Counted from the first letter of the stretch, positions 27,341-36,531 are shown. The stretch: 64,000 nucleotides of DNA from Kordia jejudonensis (GCF_001005315.1 NZ_LBMG01000005.1:62001-126000); one strand, 5' to 3'. Notes: a model not told the origin generated them from the sequence alone. Made by a program: numbers and translations.

Positions 27341-28151
27341 GTTTAAATTTCTTTTTATAGTTTTTTTCTACTCTTTTTGATATGATGATTCCTATTTCGT
27401 ATAGGATTAATATTGGAATTGCTACTACAATCTGACTTGCGACATCGGGCGGTGTAATTATCGCTGCTAAGATTAAAACAACAACAATCGCATGTTTTCT
27501 ATATTTGCGTAAGAATGAAGGAGTAATTAATCCTAATTTTGATAGGAAATAAATTACCAACGGCAATTCAAACACTAAGGAAACTCCTAGTAATGTGTTG
27601 GTTAGTAAACTGATGTGTGATTGTGCGGTAATAGTATTTTTTATTTGTTCTGTAATTTCGAAATTATAGAAAAAGTACGATGACATTGGCATAATTACAT
27701 AGTAACTAAATAATAATCCGACAAAGAATAGGAGCGAAGCCAAGACGATAAACCATCTTGATTTTCCACGTTCTTTTGGACTTAATCCTGGCATAATAAA
27801 TCGCCATAATTCATATATAATGTATGGAAAAGCAAAGATTAATCCGAGAATTAAAGAAGTCCAAATTGCCATAGTAAATTGCCCAGTAGCATTCACATTT
27901 ATCAATTCAGCTTGAAATTCTAAGTTACAGAAATCGCTTTCAACTCCAATGAGTTGGAATACTTTACAGAAAAATTTGTAGGTTACAAAATTTCCATCCA
28001 AATGGACTATTAATAAATTGTCATAAATCGTTTCGATATAAACAAATACGACAATTGCAATGATGAATATAGCCGTAAAACTTCGGATAAGGTGCCATCT
28101 TAGTTCTTCTAAGTGATCTAAGAACGACATTTCATTTTTGTTTTTCCCCAT
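27333..28151 (-). CDS. tatC: Sec-independent translocase subunit TatC
   Basis: TatC is the twin-arginine signal receptor of the inner membrane. The 272-residue protein starts MGKNKNEMSFLDHLEELRWH, containing the family hallmark FLDHLEELR, and has six hydrophobic helices with the conserved proline-rich periplasmic stretch FRKYRKHAIVVV near helix 5. LVFELPLVIYFLSKLGL is another family signature. An insertion near residues 55-85 in the first periplasmic loop (NFVTYKFFCKVFQLIGVE) is longer than in E. coli and common in Bacteroidota. It overlaps both neighbours by 1 and 8 bases. No tatA is in the window. Confidence 0.92.
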   Translation of the reverse strand: MGKNKNEMSFLDHLEELRWHLIRSFTAIFIIAIVVFVYIETIYDNLLIVHLDGNFVTYKFFCKVFQLIGVESDFCNLEFQAELINVNATGQFTMAIWTSLILGLIFAFPYIIYELWRFIMPGLSPKERGKSRWFIVLASLLFFVGLLFSYYVIMPMSSYFFYNFEITEQIKNTITAQSHISLLTNTLLGVSLVFELPLVIYFLSKLGLITPSFLRKYRKHAIVVVLILAAIITPPDVASQIVVAIPILILYEIGIIISKRVEKNYKKKFKHG

Positions 28152-29119
28152 TATAGTATTCCTTCTTTAACTAAGTTATGCAAATGTACGATTCCTGCAT
28201 ATTTTCCACCTTCTTCTACCATTAATTGTGAAATTCCGTTGTCTTCCATGACTTCTAGTGCTTCTACAGCCATTGCATCGTTGGCAATTTGTTTCGGATT
28301 AGACGACATGATGTCGCTAGCTTTAAGATTTCCTATGAAATCATTGTTTGATAACATACGTCGAATATCTCCATCCGTAATTACACCAATAATTTCATCA
28401 TCCTCAGTTACAACTGCTGTTGCACCCAACATTCCTTTTGAAATTTCTACAATGACATCTTTTACAGAGCTTTCCAAATGTACTTTTGGTTTTTGATTTA
28501 CAGAAGCTAAATCGTTTACACGCAAGTACAATTTTTTACCCAAAGCGCCACCTGGATGATATTTTGCAAAGTCTTTACTTGAAAATCCGCGTAGTTCTAG
28601 CAAACAAATTGCCAACGCATCGCCTAAAACTAATTGTGCGGTTGTGCTTGTTGTTGGTGCCAATCCGTTCGGACACGCTTCTTTTTCAACATATGCATGC
28701 AAGACATAATCTGCTTGCATTCCTAAAAATGATTCCTTGTTAGACGTAATTGCGATTAATTTATTGTTACTATTTTTAATTAACGGAACTAATACTTTGA
28801 TTTCAGGCGTATTGCCGCTTTTAGAAATACAAATTACCGTATCATCTTCTTGAATTATTCCTAAATCGCCATGAATTGCATCAGCCGCATGCATAAAAAT
28901 TGCAGGTGTTCCGGTAGAATTTAACGTAGCTACAATTTTTGTTGCAATGTTTGCACTTTTACCAATTCCAGTCACGACAACTCTACCGCTAGAATTGTAG
29001 ATATAGGAGACAGCTTCTGCAAACTCGTCATCAATTAAAGAGATTAAATTTTTTATTGCATTATATTCTGTTTCAATGGTTTGCTTGGCAACACTAATAA
29101 TACTATCTTTATATTTCAA
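28151..29119 (-). CDS. Arabinose-5-phosphate isomerase, KpsF/GutQ/KdsD family
   Basis: The 322-residue protein has an SIS sugar-isomerase domain (~35-170) with VVTGIGKSANIATKIVATL, the serine-rich ISKSGNTPEI, HGDLG and the ACPNGLAPTTST loop. Two CBS domains follow (~205-322; VITDGDIRRML, IVHLHNLVKEGIL). These enzymes interconvert ribulose-5-phosphate and arabinose-5-phosphate for Kdo synthesis in LPS. This fits the LptB and polysaccharide genes nearby. It is first in an operon with tatC and the AhpD-like gene; a TACATTTGC box lies upstream. Confidence 0.88.
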   Translation of the reverse strand: MKYKDSIISVAKQTIETEYNAIKNLISLIDDEFAEAVSYIYNSSGRVVVTGIGKSANIATKIVATLNSTGTPAIFMHAADAIHGDLGIIQEDDTVICISKSGNTPEIKVLVPLIKNSNNKLIAITSNKESFLGMQADYVLHAYVEKEACPNGLAPTTSTTAQLVLGDALAICLLELRGFSSKDFAKYHPGGALGKKLYLRVNDLASVNQKPKVHLESSVKDVIVEISKGMLGATAVVTEDDEIIGVITDGDIRRMLSNNDFIGNLKASDIMSSNPKQIANDAMAVEALEVMEDNGISQLMVEEGGKYAGIVHLHNLVKEGIL

Positions 29120-29174
29120 AATGAATAAGTTTAAAAATTGTTGTTACTAAAGAAAATAGTATCTTTAGTGAATT

Positions 29175-29183
29175 GCAAATGTA
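29175..29183 (-). promoter_or_regulatory. Minus 7 box for the kdsD-tatC operon
   Basis: Read on the minus strand, TACATTTGC matches TAnnTTTG exactly and lies about 56 bases ahead of the isomerase start. No good TTG partner is seen at the expected distance, so this is a partial match. Confidence 0.4.
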
Positions 29184-29205
29184 TGTAAAATAGTAAAAAG
29201 ATAGA

Positions 29206-31413
29206 ATGAGTTTATTGGAAATTGACTTACACAAGGAACTAAAGAAGCACTTCGGGTTCGGTCAATTCAAGGGACTACAGGAAGAAGTTATTAAAAGCAT
29301 TATCAGCAATACGAATACTTTTGTCATTATGCCAACTGGAGGCGGTAAATCGTTATGTTACCAATTGCCAGCATTAATGAAAGAAGGTACTGCTATTGTT
29401 GTTTCTCCCCTAATTGCCTTAATGAAGAACCAAGTGGATGCATTGCGAGGAATATCCTCGGAAAATGGTATTGCACATGTTTTAAATTCTTCGCTTACCA
29501 AAGCTGAGACAAAACAAGTTAAAGAAGACATTACGAATGGTGTTACAAAATTATTGTATGTAGCGCCAGAATCATTGACGAAAGAAGAAAACGTAGAGTT
29601 TTTACGAACTGTGCCAATTTCATTTATGGCCGTTGATGAAGCCCACTGTATTTCAGAATGGGGACACGATTTTCGTCCTGAATACAGAAATCTCAAAAAC
29701 ATTATTAAAAAAATTGAAAACTTAGGAGACGAAATTCCAATTATTGGATTGACAGCTACAGCAACTCCGAAAGTGCAAGAAGATATTCTTAAAAACTTAG
29801 GAATGTCGGACGCAAACACATTTAAAGCTTCGTTTAATAGACCCAATCTCTATTATGAAGTACGTCCGAAAGGCAAAAATGTGGATGCAGATATCACACG
29901 ATTTATCAAACAAAATGCAGGAAAAAGTGGTATTGTTTATTGTTTGAGTCGTAAACGTGTGGAAGAATTGGCACAAGTTTTACAAGTAAATGGAATTAAT
30001 GCAGTTCCGTATCACGCTGGTTTAGATCCTAAAAAACGTGCGCGACATCAAGATATGTTTTTGATGGAAGAATGTGACGTGGTTGTTGCTACAATTGCGT
30101 TTGGTATGGGAATTGACAAACCAGATGTTCGTTTTGTAATTCACCATGATATTCCAAAAAGTATTGAAAGTTACTACCAAGAAACTGGACGTGCAGGTAG
30201 AGATGGTGGCGAAGGACATTGTTTGGCTTTTTATGCTTATAAAGATATTGAAAAGCTTGAAAAATTCATGTCAGGTAAGCCTGTTGCCGAACAAGAAATT
30301 GGCCATGCATTGTTGCAAGAAGTTGTAGCTTATGCGGAAACGTCTATTTCTAGAAGAAAATTTATTCTTCATTATTTCGGAGAAGAATTTCCAGATGATG
30401 GAGAAGGAGCAGACATGGATGATAACGTACGTTTTCCAAAAAAGAAGATAGAAGCGCAAGACCAAGTTGTTGAGCTGTTAAAAACCATTCAAAATACAAA
30501 ACAAACCTATAAATCGCGTAATGTGGTAAATGTTTTAATTGGACATGAAAATGCTTTGATTAAATCACACAAAACACATTTACAATCATTTTTTGGTTCT
30601 GGAAAATCTCATGACGATAAATACTGGATGGCATTAATTCGTCAAGTATTAGTTGCTGGTTTACTTCGAAAAGATATTGAGACGTATGGCGTTATCAAAC
30701 TTACCGAAGCAGGATTGAACTTTATTGAAAATCCAACATCATTTATGATGACGGAAGATCATAGTTTTGACGACGCAACTAATGATAGTATTATTACAGC
30801 CGCTAAAGTTGGTGGCGCTGTTGCAGATCAGCAATTGATGAATATGTTGAAGGATTTACGAAAAAAGGTTTCTAAACGTTTAGGAGTGCCGCCTTTCGTG
30901 GTTTTTCAAGATCCATCTTTGGAAGATATGGCTTTAAAATATCCTATTTCTATAGAGGAAATGAAAAATATTCACGGAGTAGGAGATGGAAAAGCTAAGA
31001 AATACGGGAAAGATTTTATTGATTTTATCAAGAAGTATGTTGATGAAAACGATGTTGTTCGTCCTGATGATTTGGTTGTAAAAAGTACAGGAGTTAATTC
31101 TGCTTTGAAATTATACATCATTCAAAACGTAGATAGAAAGCTTCCACTAGATGATATTGCTGCGGCAAAAGGGTTGGCAATGCCCGATTTTATTAAAGAA
31201 ATGGAGCAAATTGTATATAGTGGAACTAAGCTGAATATTAATTATTGGATAGATGAAGTATTGGATGAAGATCAACAAGAAGAGATTCATGAATATTTCT
31301 TAGAATCTGAAAATGATAAAATTTCAGAAGCTATGGAAGAGTTCGATGGCGATTATGATGATGAAGAGTTACGACTGTATCGCATCAAGTTCATCAGTGA
31401 TGTAGCAAACTAG
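29206..31413 (+). CDS. recQ: ATP-dependent DNA helicase RecQ
   Basis: The 735-residue superfamily 2 helicase unwinds DNA with 3'-5' polarity in recombination and repair. Visible motifs are FGFGQFKGLQEEVIKSI, Walker A MPTGGGKSLCYQLPAL, AVDEAHCISEWGHDFRPEY, GLTATATPKVQEDI, and the C-terminal helicase motifs IVYCLSRKRVEELA, ATIAFGMGIDKPDVRF and YYQETGRAGRDG. A RQC winged-helix region and an HRDC-like domain (near residue 565) follow, then an extra ~100-residue tail. The zinc-binding stretch, normally C-R-R ... C-x2-C-x2-C, reads ISRRKFILHYFGEEF followed by DMDDN: no cysteines remain. Convergent with the response-regulator gene across a shared terminator. Confidence 0.93.
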   Translation: MSLLEIDLHKELKKHFGFGQFKGLQEEVIKSIISNTNTFVIMPTGGGKSLCYQLPALMKEGTAIVVSPLIALMKNQVDALRGISSENGIAHVLNSSLTKAETKQVKEDITNGVTKLLYVAPESLTKEENVEFLRTVPISFMAVDEAHCISEWGHDFRPEYRNLKNIIKKIENLGDEIPIIGLTATATPKVQEDILKNLGMSDANTFKASFNRPNLYYEVRPKGKNVDADITRFIKQNAGKSGIVYCLSRKRVEELAQVLQVNGINAVPYHAGLDPKKRARHQDMFLMEECDVVVATIAFGMGIDKPDVRFVIHHDIPKSIESYYQETGRAGRDGGEGHCLAFYAYKDIEKLEKFMSGKPVAEQEIGHALLQEVVAYAETSISRRKFILHYFGEEFPDDGEGADMDDNVRFPKKKIEAQDQVVELLKTIQNTKQTYKSRNVVNVLIGHENALIKSHKTHLQSFFGSGKSHDDKYWMALIRQVLVAGLLRKDIETYGVIKLTEAGLNFIENPTSFMMTEDHSFDDATNDSIITAAKVGGAVADQQLMNMLKDLRKKVSKRLGVPPFVVFQDPSLEDMALKYPISIEEMKNIHGVGDGKAKKYGKDFIDFIKKYVDENDVVRPDDLVVKSTGVNSALKLYIIQNVDRKLPLDDIAAAKGLAMPDFIKEMEQIVYSGTKLNINYWIDEVLDEDQQEEIHEYFLESENDKISEAMEEFDGDYDDEELRLYRIKFISDVAN

Positions 31414-31431
31414 ATAGAAATATAAGAAATT

Positions 31432-31465
31432 AAAAAAGCTGTTTGAGTGTTCAAACAGCTTTTTT
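31432..31465. terminator. Bidirectional terminator after recQ
   Basis: A 15-bp perfect stem (arms 31432-31446 and 31451-31465, loop GTGT) carries A and T runs on its two flanks, so it can stop transcription from both converging genes. Confidence 0.9.
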
Positions 31466-31487
31466 TATATCATTTTTGTAAATTATT

Positions 31488-32162
31488 TTATAGAAATCCT
31501 GTGTTTCTAGCTTGTTCTAGTAATGATTCGTCACCTTTCTTTTCAACATCAAAAACTTCTTTTAAGTGACGTTTTCGTTTTTCAATGGCGGCAAGTGATA
31601 AAGGAATATATTCGGTTAAATTCTTCGTTTTTATTCCTTTTGAGAGATGAAAAAGAATATTTCTATCAATATCATCTAACACAACTTCATTGATAATTCG
31701 TGTTCGAAGTAATTTTGTAACTGTATGACTGTAATATGGCGGATCGGTTAATACAACTTGAAACGCGCGCATGAGTTCATCTGAAGTAACATCACTTTTT
31801 ACTAAAAAGCCATCAGGATTTATATTTTTGAGAATATTATGAATTCTAAAGTTATTGTTAAACATTGTTAAGATAACAACTTTAGTATCAGGAAGTAATT
31901 CTTTTACTTTGATTCCTAAATCTTCTCCCGAAATGATTTTTCCATCGGAAGAAGGAGGTAATTTAATATCTAAAAAAACGACATCGTAGGCTGTACCTGT
32001 CGATGCATTTTTAATTTTTGCGTATGCACCATCACAACTGTCTGAAGTGTCAATTCGCAAAGTCATTTCGTCAGAATTGATTCCCAATAAGGCATTTTTA
32101 TAGCCTTCAATAATCATTGGATGATCATCAACGATTAGTACTTTAATATCTTTATTGCTCAT
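31488..32162 (-). CDS. NarL/LuxR-type response regulator
   Basis: The 224-residue protein has a receiver domain with acidic pocket VDDHPM (D12, D13), phosphorylation site D65 in VVFLDIKLPP, the conserved threonine/lysine region TKVVILTM and LVKSD. The C-terminal region (~155-215) is helix-turn-helix-like (NILFHLSKGIKTKNLTEYIP, LSLAAIEKRKRHLKEVF), consistent with a GerE-type DNA-binding domain, though diverged. It follows the sensor kinase after 17 bases and is its obvious partner. Target genes are unknown. Confidence 0.88.
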   Translation of the reverse strand: MSNKDIKVLIVDDHPMIIEGYKNALLGINSDEMTLRIDTSDSCDGAYAKIKNASTGTAYDVVFLDIKLPPSSDGKIISGEDLGIKVKELLPDTKVVILTMFNNNFRIHNILKNINPDGFLVKSDVTSDELMRAFQVVLTDPPYYSHTVTKLLRTRIINEVVLDDIDRNILFHLSKGIKTKNLTEYIPLSLAAIEKRKRHLKEVFDVEKKGDESLLEQARNTGFL

Positions 32163-32179
32163 ATGTATAGGTTAAGTCT

Positions 32180-34204
32180 CTACGTCATTGGAACGTCAAC
32201 ACTAATAGATGTTCCTTTACCTGGAACCGAGTTTATGGTAAATTGCCCGTGAAGTAAAGTTACTCTCGATCTCATATTTTTTAATCCAATTCCACTGCTT
32301 CTCTTTTCCTGATTGAATCCTACGCCATCGTCTTTAATGGTTAAAATGATATGATTATCGTTCTTTTTAAAATCTAGTATTACGTTTTTCGCTTTCGCGT
32401 ATTTATTAATATTCTGGACTGATTCTTGTATAATTCGGTAAATATTGATCTTTATATGACCTGGAATATCTGTCCAAACAATACGATCATCATCCTCAAT
32501 CTGGTATTTAAAGTTAGTTATTTTTGACTGTTCTTCCAAAAGATTTGTAATCATTGTACTATAACTCGTCGTTGTGTCAAAATTATCCAGCCCCAATTCG
32601 TGTGAAATATTTCTTACTTCTTCCTCAATACTCTGAAGCTCATTGATATACTGTTCGCGTGTTTTTTTGGAATTTGCATCATCTTTTGCGTTTAAACTTC
32701 CCAAACTGAGTCGTGTTCCGAACAATCTTCCCAAAATTCCATCATGAAGTTCTAAAGATATGCGTTCTTTTTCACGTTTTCGACCTTCTTCAATCTTATC
32801 TTGTTGATCAATCATCAAGTTATAAATCTCTTCATTGGCACGTTGTTGTTGCTGTTCCATTTCCAGTTCTTTATTACGTGTTCGCTGTTGTGTGATTACA
32901 TAAATAAGGAAACTGAAGAATACCAATGCAGATGAAATAGCCACAATCCAGTTAATTTGAACATTTAGTTTTTCATTCCTACTGATATATTTATCTGTTT
33001 CAAAGCGTATTCTGGCAAATTTATTTTGAGCTTTTCTTTCATGCTTTATTAAGCTATCATTTATATGAATATATGTATTCAAATATGCAGTTCCATTTTC
33101 ATCATCAATTTTAGATGATAATAATAAAGAATTTAGTTTTTGTTTAACGTTGTTTGATTCAATAGCAGACTTCCTAGCTTCAGATACATATTTTAAACTT
33201 TGAATAGTATCTTTTTGTTCCAAGAAATATTCTGCTAAATGCATTTTACTTACTGCAACACCAGATTCATATTTTATACTATCTCTAATTTTTAAAGCAG
33301 TATAAAAGAGATCGGGTAATTCACTAACATCATTAGATAAAAATTTTGTATATGCCAAATTATCGAGTAATCTCGCATATTGTTTAGGATCTTTGATATA
33401 CAAACTATCGTAAGCAAGTGCTTGTTTAAAATTATTAATAGCATCTTCATATTTACCTTGATATCTGTAAACTAGACCTATATCGTTAAGAGTAAATCTT
33501 GTTAATTTATCATTATCTTCAATCTTTTTGAGATAGCTCAAAGCTGTATTATGATATTCAAGAGACTTATCATAATCTTCAAGATTTTTAAAAATAATTC
33601 CTAAGTTATTATAGCAATAATAGAGCCTACTGTAGTCTTCTAAAACCTCAAATATTCTGATAGCAGCAAATGTAGTTACTTCACTACCAGTATAATCTTT
33701 TAGATCTTTTTGAATTCTAGCCATGTTAAGAAGTAATCTTGCAACATTCTCGTCAGGATCAGGATTTAATTCATCAAATATATTTTTAGCCTTGTCGTAG
33801 AAGTAAAAGGCACTATCTTTTTTACTATTTCTGTTGTAAAAAAAACCTAAGTTCCAATGATGATTGGCTAAAGTTATTGAATCATTTATAGCTGTAGAAA
33901 CAGCTTTACCAACTTTATTTGTCTTTTTGAAACTTGTTGAATCTTTTAAATTTAGATATGTGTTTGAAATTTTTTGTAATAATTTACTTTTTTCAATAGT
34001 ATTATCTTCTTCTAATACTAACTTGTAGGCTTTATCAATGGCTGCCTTCCGTATAACAAGGTCTAATTTCTTTTCTCTAGATTCGCTAATAAGTTTTTCA
34101 ATAGATGACTCATCAGTAGAAAATTCCACTGTACCATTTCCAACGTTTTGACAGAGGCAATATGTTGGGAAAAAAAATAATAGGATGTAAATCTTCTTGA
34201 ACAA
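32180..34204 (-). CDS. TPR-containing sensor histidine kinase (HisKA_3 type)
   Basis: The 674-residue protein has a signal peptide (MFKKIYILLFFFPTYCLCQN). Next comes a long periplasmic region (~40-395) of tetratricopeptide repeats, for example CYNNLGIIFKNLEDYDKSLE and TLNDIGLVYRYQGKYEDAIN. A transmembrane helix (~410-430), a coiled-coil of charged residues and a HisKA_3 domain follow, with the phosphoacceptor H487 in ISLELHDGILGRLFG. The HATPase domain contains IIQESVQNINKYAKAKN (N box), IKDDGVGF and SGIGLKNMRSR. It feeds the regulator encoded 17 bases downstream. This architecture is frequent in Flavobacteriaceae; the ligand sensed by the TPRs is unknown. Confidence 0.92.
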   Translation of the reverse strand: MFKKIYILLFFFPTYCLCQNVGNGTVEFSTDESSIEKLISESREKKLDLVIRKAAIDKAYKLVLEEDNTIEKSKLLQKISNTYLNLKDSTSFKKTNKVGKAVSTAINDSITLANHHWNLGFFYNRNSKKDSAFYFYDKAKNIFDELNPDPDENVARLLLNMARIQKDLKDYTGSEVTTFAAIRIFEVLEDYSRLYYCYNNLGIIFKNLEDYDKSLEYHNTALSYLKKIEDNDKLTRFTLNDIGLVYRYQGKYEDAINNFKQALAYDSLYIKDPKQYARLLDNLAYTKFLSNDVSELPDLFYTALKIRDSIKYESGVAVSKMHLAEYFLEQKDTIQSLKYVSEARKSAIESNNVKQKLNSLLLSSKIDDENGTAYLNTYIHINDSLIKHERKAQNKFARIRFETDKYISRNEKLNVQINWIVAISSALVFFSFLIYVITQQRTRNKELEMEQQQQRANEEIYNLMIDQQDKIEEGRKREKERISLELHDGILGRLFGTRLSLGSLNAKDDANSKKTREQYINELQSIEEEVRNISHELGLDNFDTTTSYSTMITNLLEEQSKITNFKYQIEDDDRIVWTDIPGHIKINIYRIIQESVQNINKYAKAKNVILDFKKNDNHIILTIKDDGVGFNQEKRSSGIGLKNMRSRVTLLHGQFTINSVPGKGTSISVDVPMT

Positions 34205-34247
34205 TTTTTTTTAGTATTAGTATACAAATCTATTTGTATTTTTTCAC

Positions 34248-34283
34248 AAAAAAAAGTCTTAAACACTTGCTTAAGACTTTTTT
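34248..34283 (-). terminator. Terminator of the small lipoprotein gene
   Basis: Arms AAGTCTTAA (34254-34262) and TTAAGACTT (34271-34279) extend into flanking A/T runs around an eight-base loop. It lies 21 bases after the stop of the lipoprotein gene at 34304 and before the histidine kinase start. Confidence 0.8.
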
Positions 34284-34303
34284 ATATATGTTTTTTGCAT
34301 TTT

Positions 34304-34471
34304 TTAGCCTTCTTGATTAGGTTGATCATGTTCAACATCAGTATCTTCAGTCCCTGTTACATTTTCAAATACATTATCGTCTCCTGCATCAGAAGTGCTG
34401 TTTGGCTCACAAGCTATAAATCCTAAGTTTACTACTACTAATAAGGCGAATAATCCGAATACTTTTTTCAT
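34304..34471 (-). CDS. Small acidic lipoprotein, unknown
   Basis: The 55-residue protein encoded here is short enough to escape length-filtered gene calls. It begins MKKVFGLFALLVVVNLGFIA with a lipobox cysteine at residue 21 (FIAC), followed by a very acidic, low-complexity tail (TSDAGDDNVFENVTG, TEDTDVEHDQ). The mature part would be only about 35 residues tethered to a membrane. Support comes from the intact signal peptide, the dedicated hairpin terminator behind it and its resemblance in style to the gene at 55380. Function unknown. Confidence 0.72.
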   Translation of the reverse strand: MKKVFGLFALLVVVNLGFIACEPNSTSDAGDDNVFENVTGTEDTDVEHDQPNQEG

Positions 34472-34931
34472 TTTTTTAAATTTTAATTAAGTTATTTACT
34501 AGTTATCTTTTTTCTATTCTGTTAATCATTTTTTTTAAAACTATTTATTGAAAAAGTAAATTTTTATAATTTGTAAGTTATTACCGTAATAATCTTCCTA
34601 TATTTTTGTATACTACGAAAAACAACTTGTCATACATTTGTTTTATAGAGAATTCTAGTAAATAGCATTCTTCTTAGTAATGTTTGACAAAATTTGAATC
34701 ACTTTTTCAAAAAAATAAAGTTAACTATCTGATAATCAATAGTGTTAAATTAAAAGATTTTTAACTTGATTTATGAAATCAAGTTAAAATCATCTTAGGG
34801 AAATGTGGTATGGTTTTCCGATAAAATAAATATGGTTTAACAGTAAAACATCATTCAATAATATTTCAAAGTACTTATTTATTAATTGTAGAAGGTTGTG
34901 TATCTTCGCACTTTAAATTAAAAATATACAA
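34472..34931. other. Long intergenic region with strong inverted repeat
   Basis: This 460-base AT-rich gap lies between the divergent small lipoprotein and PPIase genes, and I see no reading frame in it worth calling. A 12-bp perfect inverted repeat (TTAACTTGATTT at 34761-34772, AAATCAAGTTAA at 34776-34787, loop ATG), extendable by two more pairs, lies about 145 bases ahead of the PPIase start. It lacks a clean terminator T-tail, and an operator or RNA structure is as likely. A weak minus 7-like TATCTTCG lies at 34901-34908. Confidence 0.5.
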
Positions 34932-35864
34932 ATGGAAGACGGATTATACGCAAAATTGCACACTACTAAAGGTGAAATTTTAATCAACTTAACTTTTAAA
35001 AAAACACCAGGAACAGTTGGAAACTTTGTTGCATTAGCTGAAGGACAACTTGAAAATAATGCAAAATCACAAGGAACTCCTTATTATGATGGCTTAAAAT
35101 TCCATAGAGTTATTCCAGATTTTATGATTCAAGGTGGTTGTCCACAAGGAACTGGAACAGGAAGCCCAGGATATACATTTGATGATGAGTTTCATCCAGA
35201 ACTTACACATAGTGAACCAGGAGTACTTTCAATGGCAAATGCTGGTCCAGGAACAAATGGAAGCCAATTCTTTATCACGCATGTAGCAACTCCTTGGTTA
35301 GACGGAAAACATACCGTTTTTGGAAATGTAGCACATGGACAAGAAGTTGTAGATGCTATTGCACAAGGTGATGTCATAAATACAGTGGAAATTGTACGTG
35401 TTGGAGCAGAAGCGGAAGCATTTAAAGCCGTAGAAGCATTTAGATTGTTTGATGGTGCCAAAGCCGCAAGAGAAAAAGCAGCGAAGGAAAAAGCAGAAAA
35501 AGCATTGGAAGAAATTGCTACAGGTTTTGACAAAACAGAAAGTGGTTTGCGTTATAAAATCATTCAAAAAGGAGAAGGAGCGCAAGCAGAAAAAGGAAAA
35601 ATAGTTTCTGTACACTATAAAGGAATGTTTCCTGATGGCGGCGTTTTTGATTCTTCTTATAAAAGAAATGAACCAATCGATTTCCCATTAGGACAAGGAA
35701 ATGTAATTCCAGGTTGGGATGAAGGAATCGCATTATTGAAAATAGGCGATAAAGCTCGTTTTGTCATTCCACCACACTTAGCATACGGAGAAAGAGGTGC
35801 AGGAGGCGTTATTCCGCCAAATGCAACACTCATGTTCGATGTTGAACTTATGGATGTAAAATAA
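34932..35864 (+). CDS. Cyclophilin-FKBP fusion peptidyl-prolyl isomerase
   Basis: Two unrelated prolyl-isomerase folds are joined in a 310-residue cytosolic protein. Residues 1-~165 are cyclophilin: [39 protein letters not shown] and [13 protein letters not shown] are the catalytic strands (FHRxxxxFMxQGG and GSQFFI). A lysine/alanine-rich helical linker (~170-200) follows. Residues ~203-310 are FKBP, with [38 protein letters not shown] and [20 protein letters not shown]. Both active sites look intact. Such dual-family immunophilins have been described in flavobacteria, spirochaetes and some protists. There is no signal peptide. A strong hairpin terminator follows directly. Confidence 0.92.
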   Translation: MEDGLYAKLHTTKGEILINLTFKKTPGTVGNFVALAEGQLENNAKSQGTPYYDGLKFHRVIPDFMIQGGCPQGTGTGSPGYTFDDEFHPELTHSEPGVLSMANAGPGTNGSQFFITHVATPWLDGKHTVFGNVAHGQEVVDAIAQGDVINTVEIVRVGAEAEAFKAVEAFRLFDGAKAAREKAAKEKAEKALEEIATGFDKTESGLRYKIIQKGEGAQAEKGKIVSVHYKGMFPDGGVFDSSYKRNEPIDFPLGQGNVIPGWDEGIALLKIGDKARFVIPPHLAYGERGAGGVIPPNATLMFDVELMDVK

Positions 35865-35870
35865 ATACAC

Positions 35871-35899
35871 AAAACGCTCTGAAAATCTCAGAGCGTTTT
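35871..35899 (+). terminator. Terminator after the PPIase gene
   Basis: Twelve-bp stem (AAAACGCTCTGA at 35871-35882 with TCAGAGCGTTTT at 35888-35899), five-base loop, then further T residues. Confidence 0.9.
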
Positions 35900-35917
35900 T
35901 TATTGCTTGTAAATACT

Positions 35918-36454
35918 ATGGATTTAGAAAAATTAAAATATCCTATCGGGAAAATACAAATTCCAACACTCATAACTACTAAACATATTATTGATTGGAT
36001 TGAAGTATTAGAAAAATTCCCTGAACGATTAAAAACGTTAGTAGAAAACCTTTCTGAAACGCAACTAAATACGCCGTATCGTCCAGATGGTTGGACTGTA
36101 AGACAAGTGATTCATCATTTAGCAGATAGTCATCACAACAGTTACACACGATTCAAATGGACATTAACAGAAGATAAACCTGTAATTAAAGCTTATTTTG
36201 AAGATCGTTGGGCGGAATTGTTTGATAGTAAAAATGCTCCCATTAAACTTTCACTAGATTCACTTACTGCGTTGCATGCAAAATGGACCTATTTTTTAAA
36301 AGGTTTAAGCAATCATGAATTAAATCAAATATTCATTCATCCAGAAGGAAATGAAGAAGTATCATTAAAAGAAAATATTGGAATCTACGCTTGGCATTGC
36401 AATCATCATTACGAACATATCAATCAATTAATGATTCGTGAAAACTGGAAGTGA
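35918..36454 (+). CDS. DinB/YfiT-family metal-dependent hydrolase
   Basis: The 178-residue four-helix protein matches the DinB superfamily, YfiT branch: RPDGWTVRQVIHHLADSHHN carries the first metal-binding histidine region. The C-terminal YAWHCNHHYEHINQLM provides the second and third histidines. Members bind Zn or Ni and are annotated as putative metal hydrolases or thiol S-transferases; the substrate is unknown. The frame opens at a TTG (35903) directly behind the terminator, but the ATG at 35918 (MDLEKLKYPIGK) is clearly the start. The 36455-36531 gap behind it contains two copies of AATGTTAAAT (36466-36475, 36480-36489). Confidence 0.82.
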   Translation: MDLEKLKYPIGKIQIPTLITTKHIIDWIEVLEKFPERLKTLVENLSETQLNTPYRPDGWTVRQVIHHLADSHHNSYTRFKWTLTEDKPVIKAYFEDRWAELFDSKNAPIKLSLDSLTALHAKWTYFLKGLSNHELNQIFIHPEGNEEVSLKENIGIYAWHCNHHYEHINQLMIRENWK

Positions 36455-36531
36455 GTTGAATTATAAATGTTAAATGCTGAATGTTAAATTAAAAAAAGTT
36501 TACTTCCTAAAACACTAACATACCAACACAC

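Noticed and set aside
29358-29846. 162-codon minus-strand frame
   Set aside because: Antisense to the RecQ helicase motifs; length is explained by the constraint of the real coding strand.
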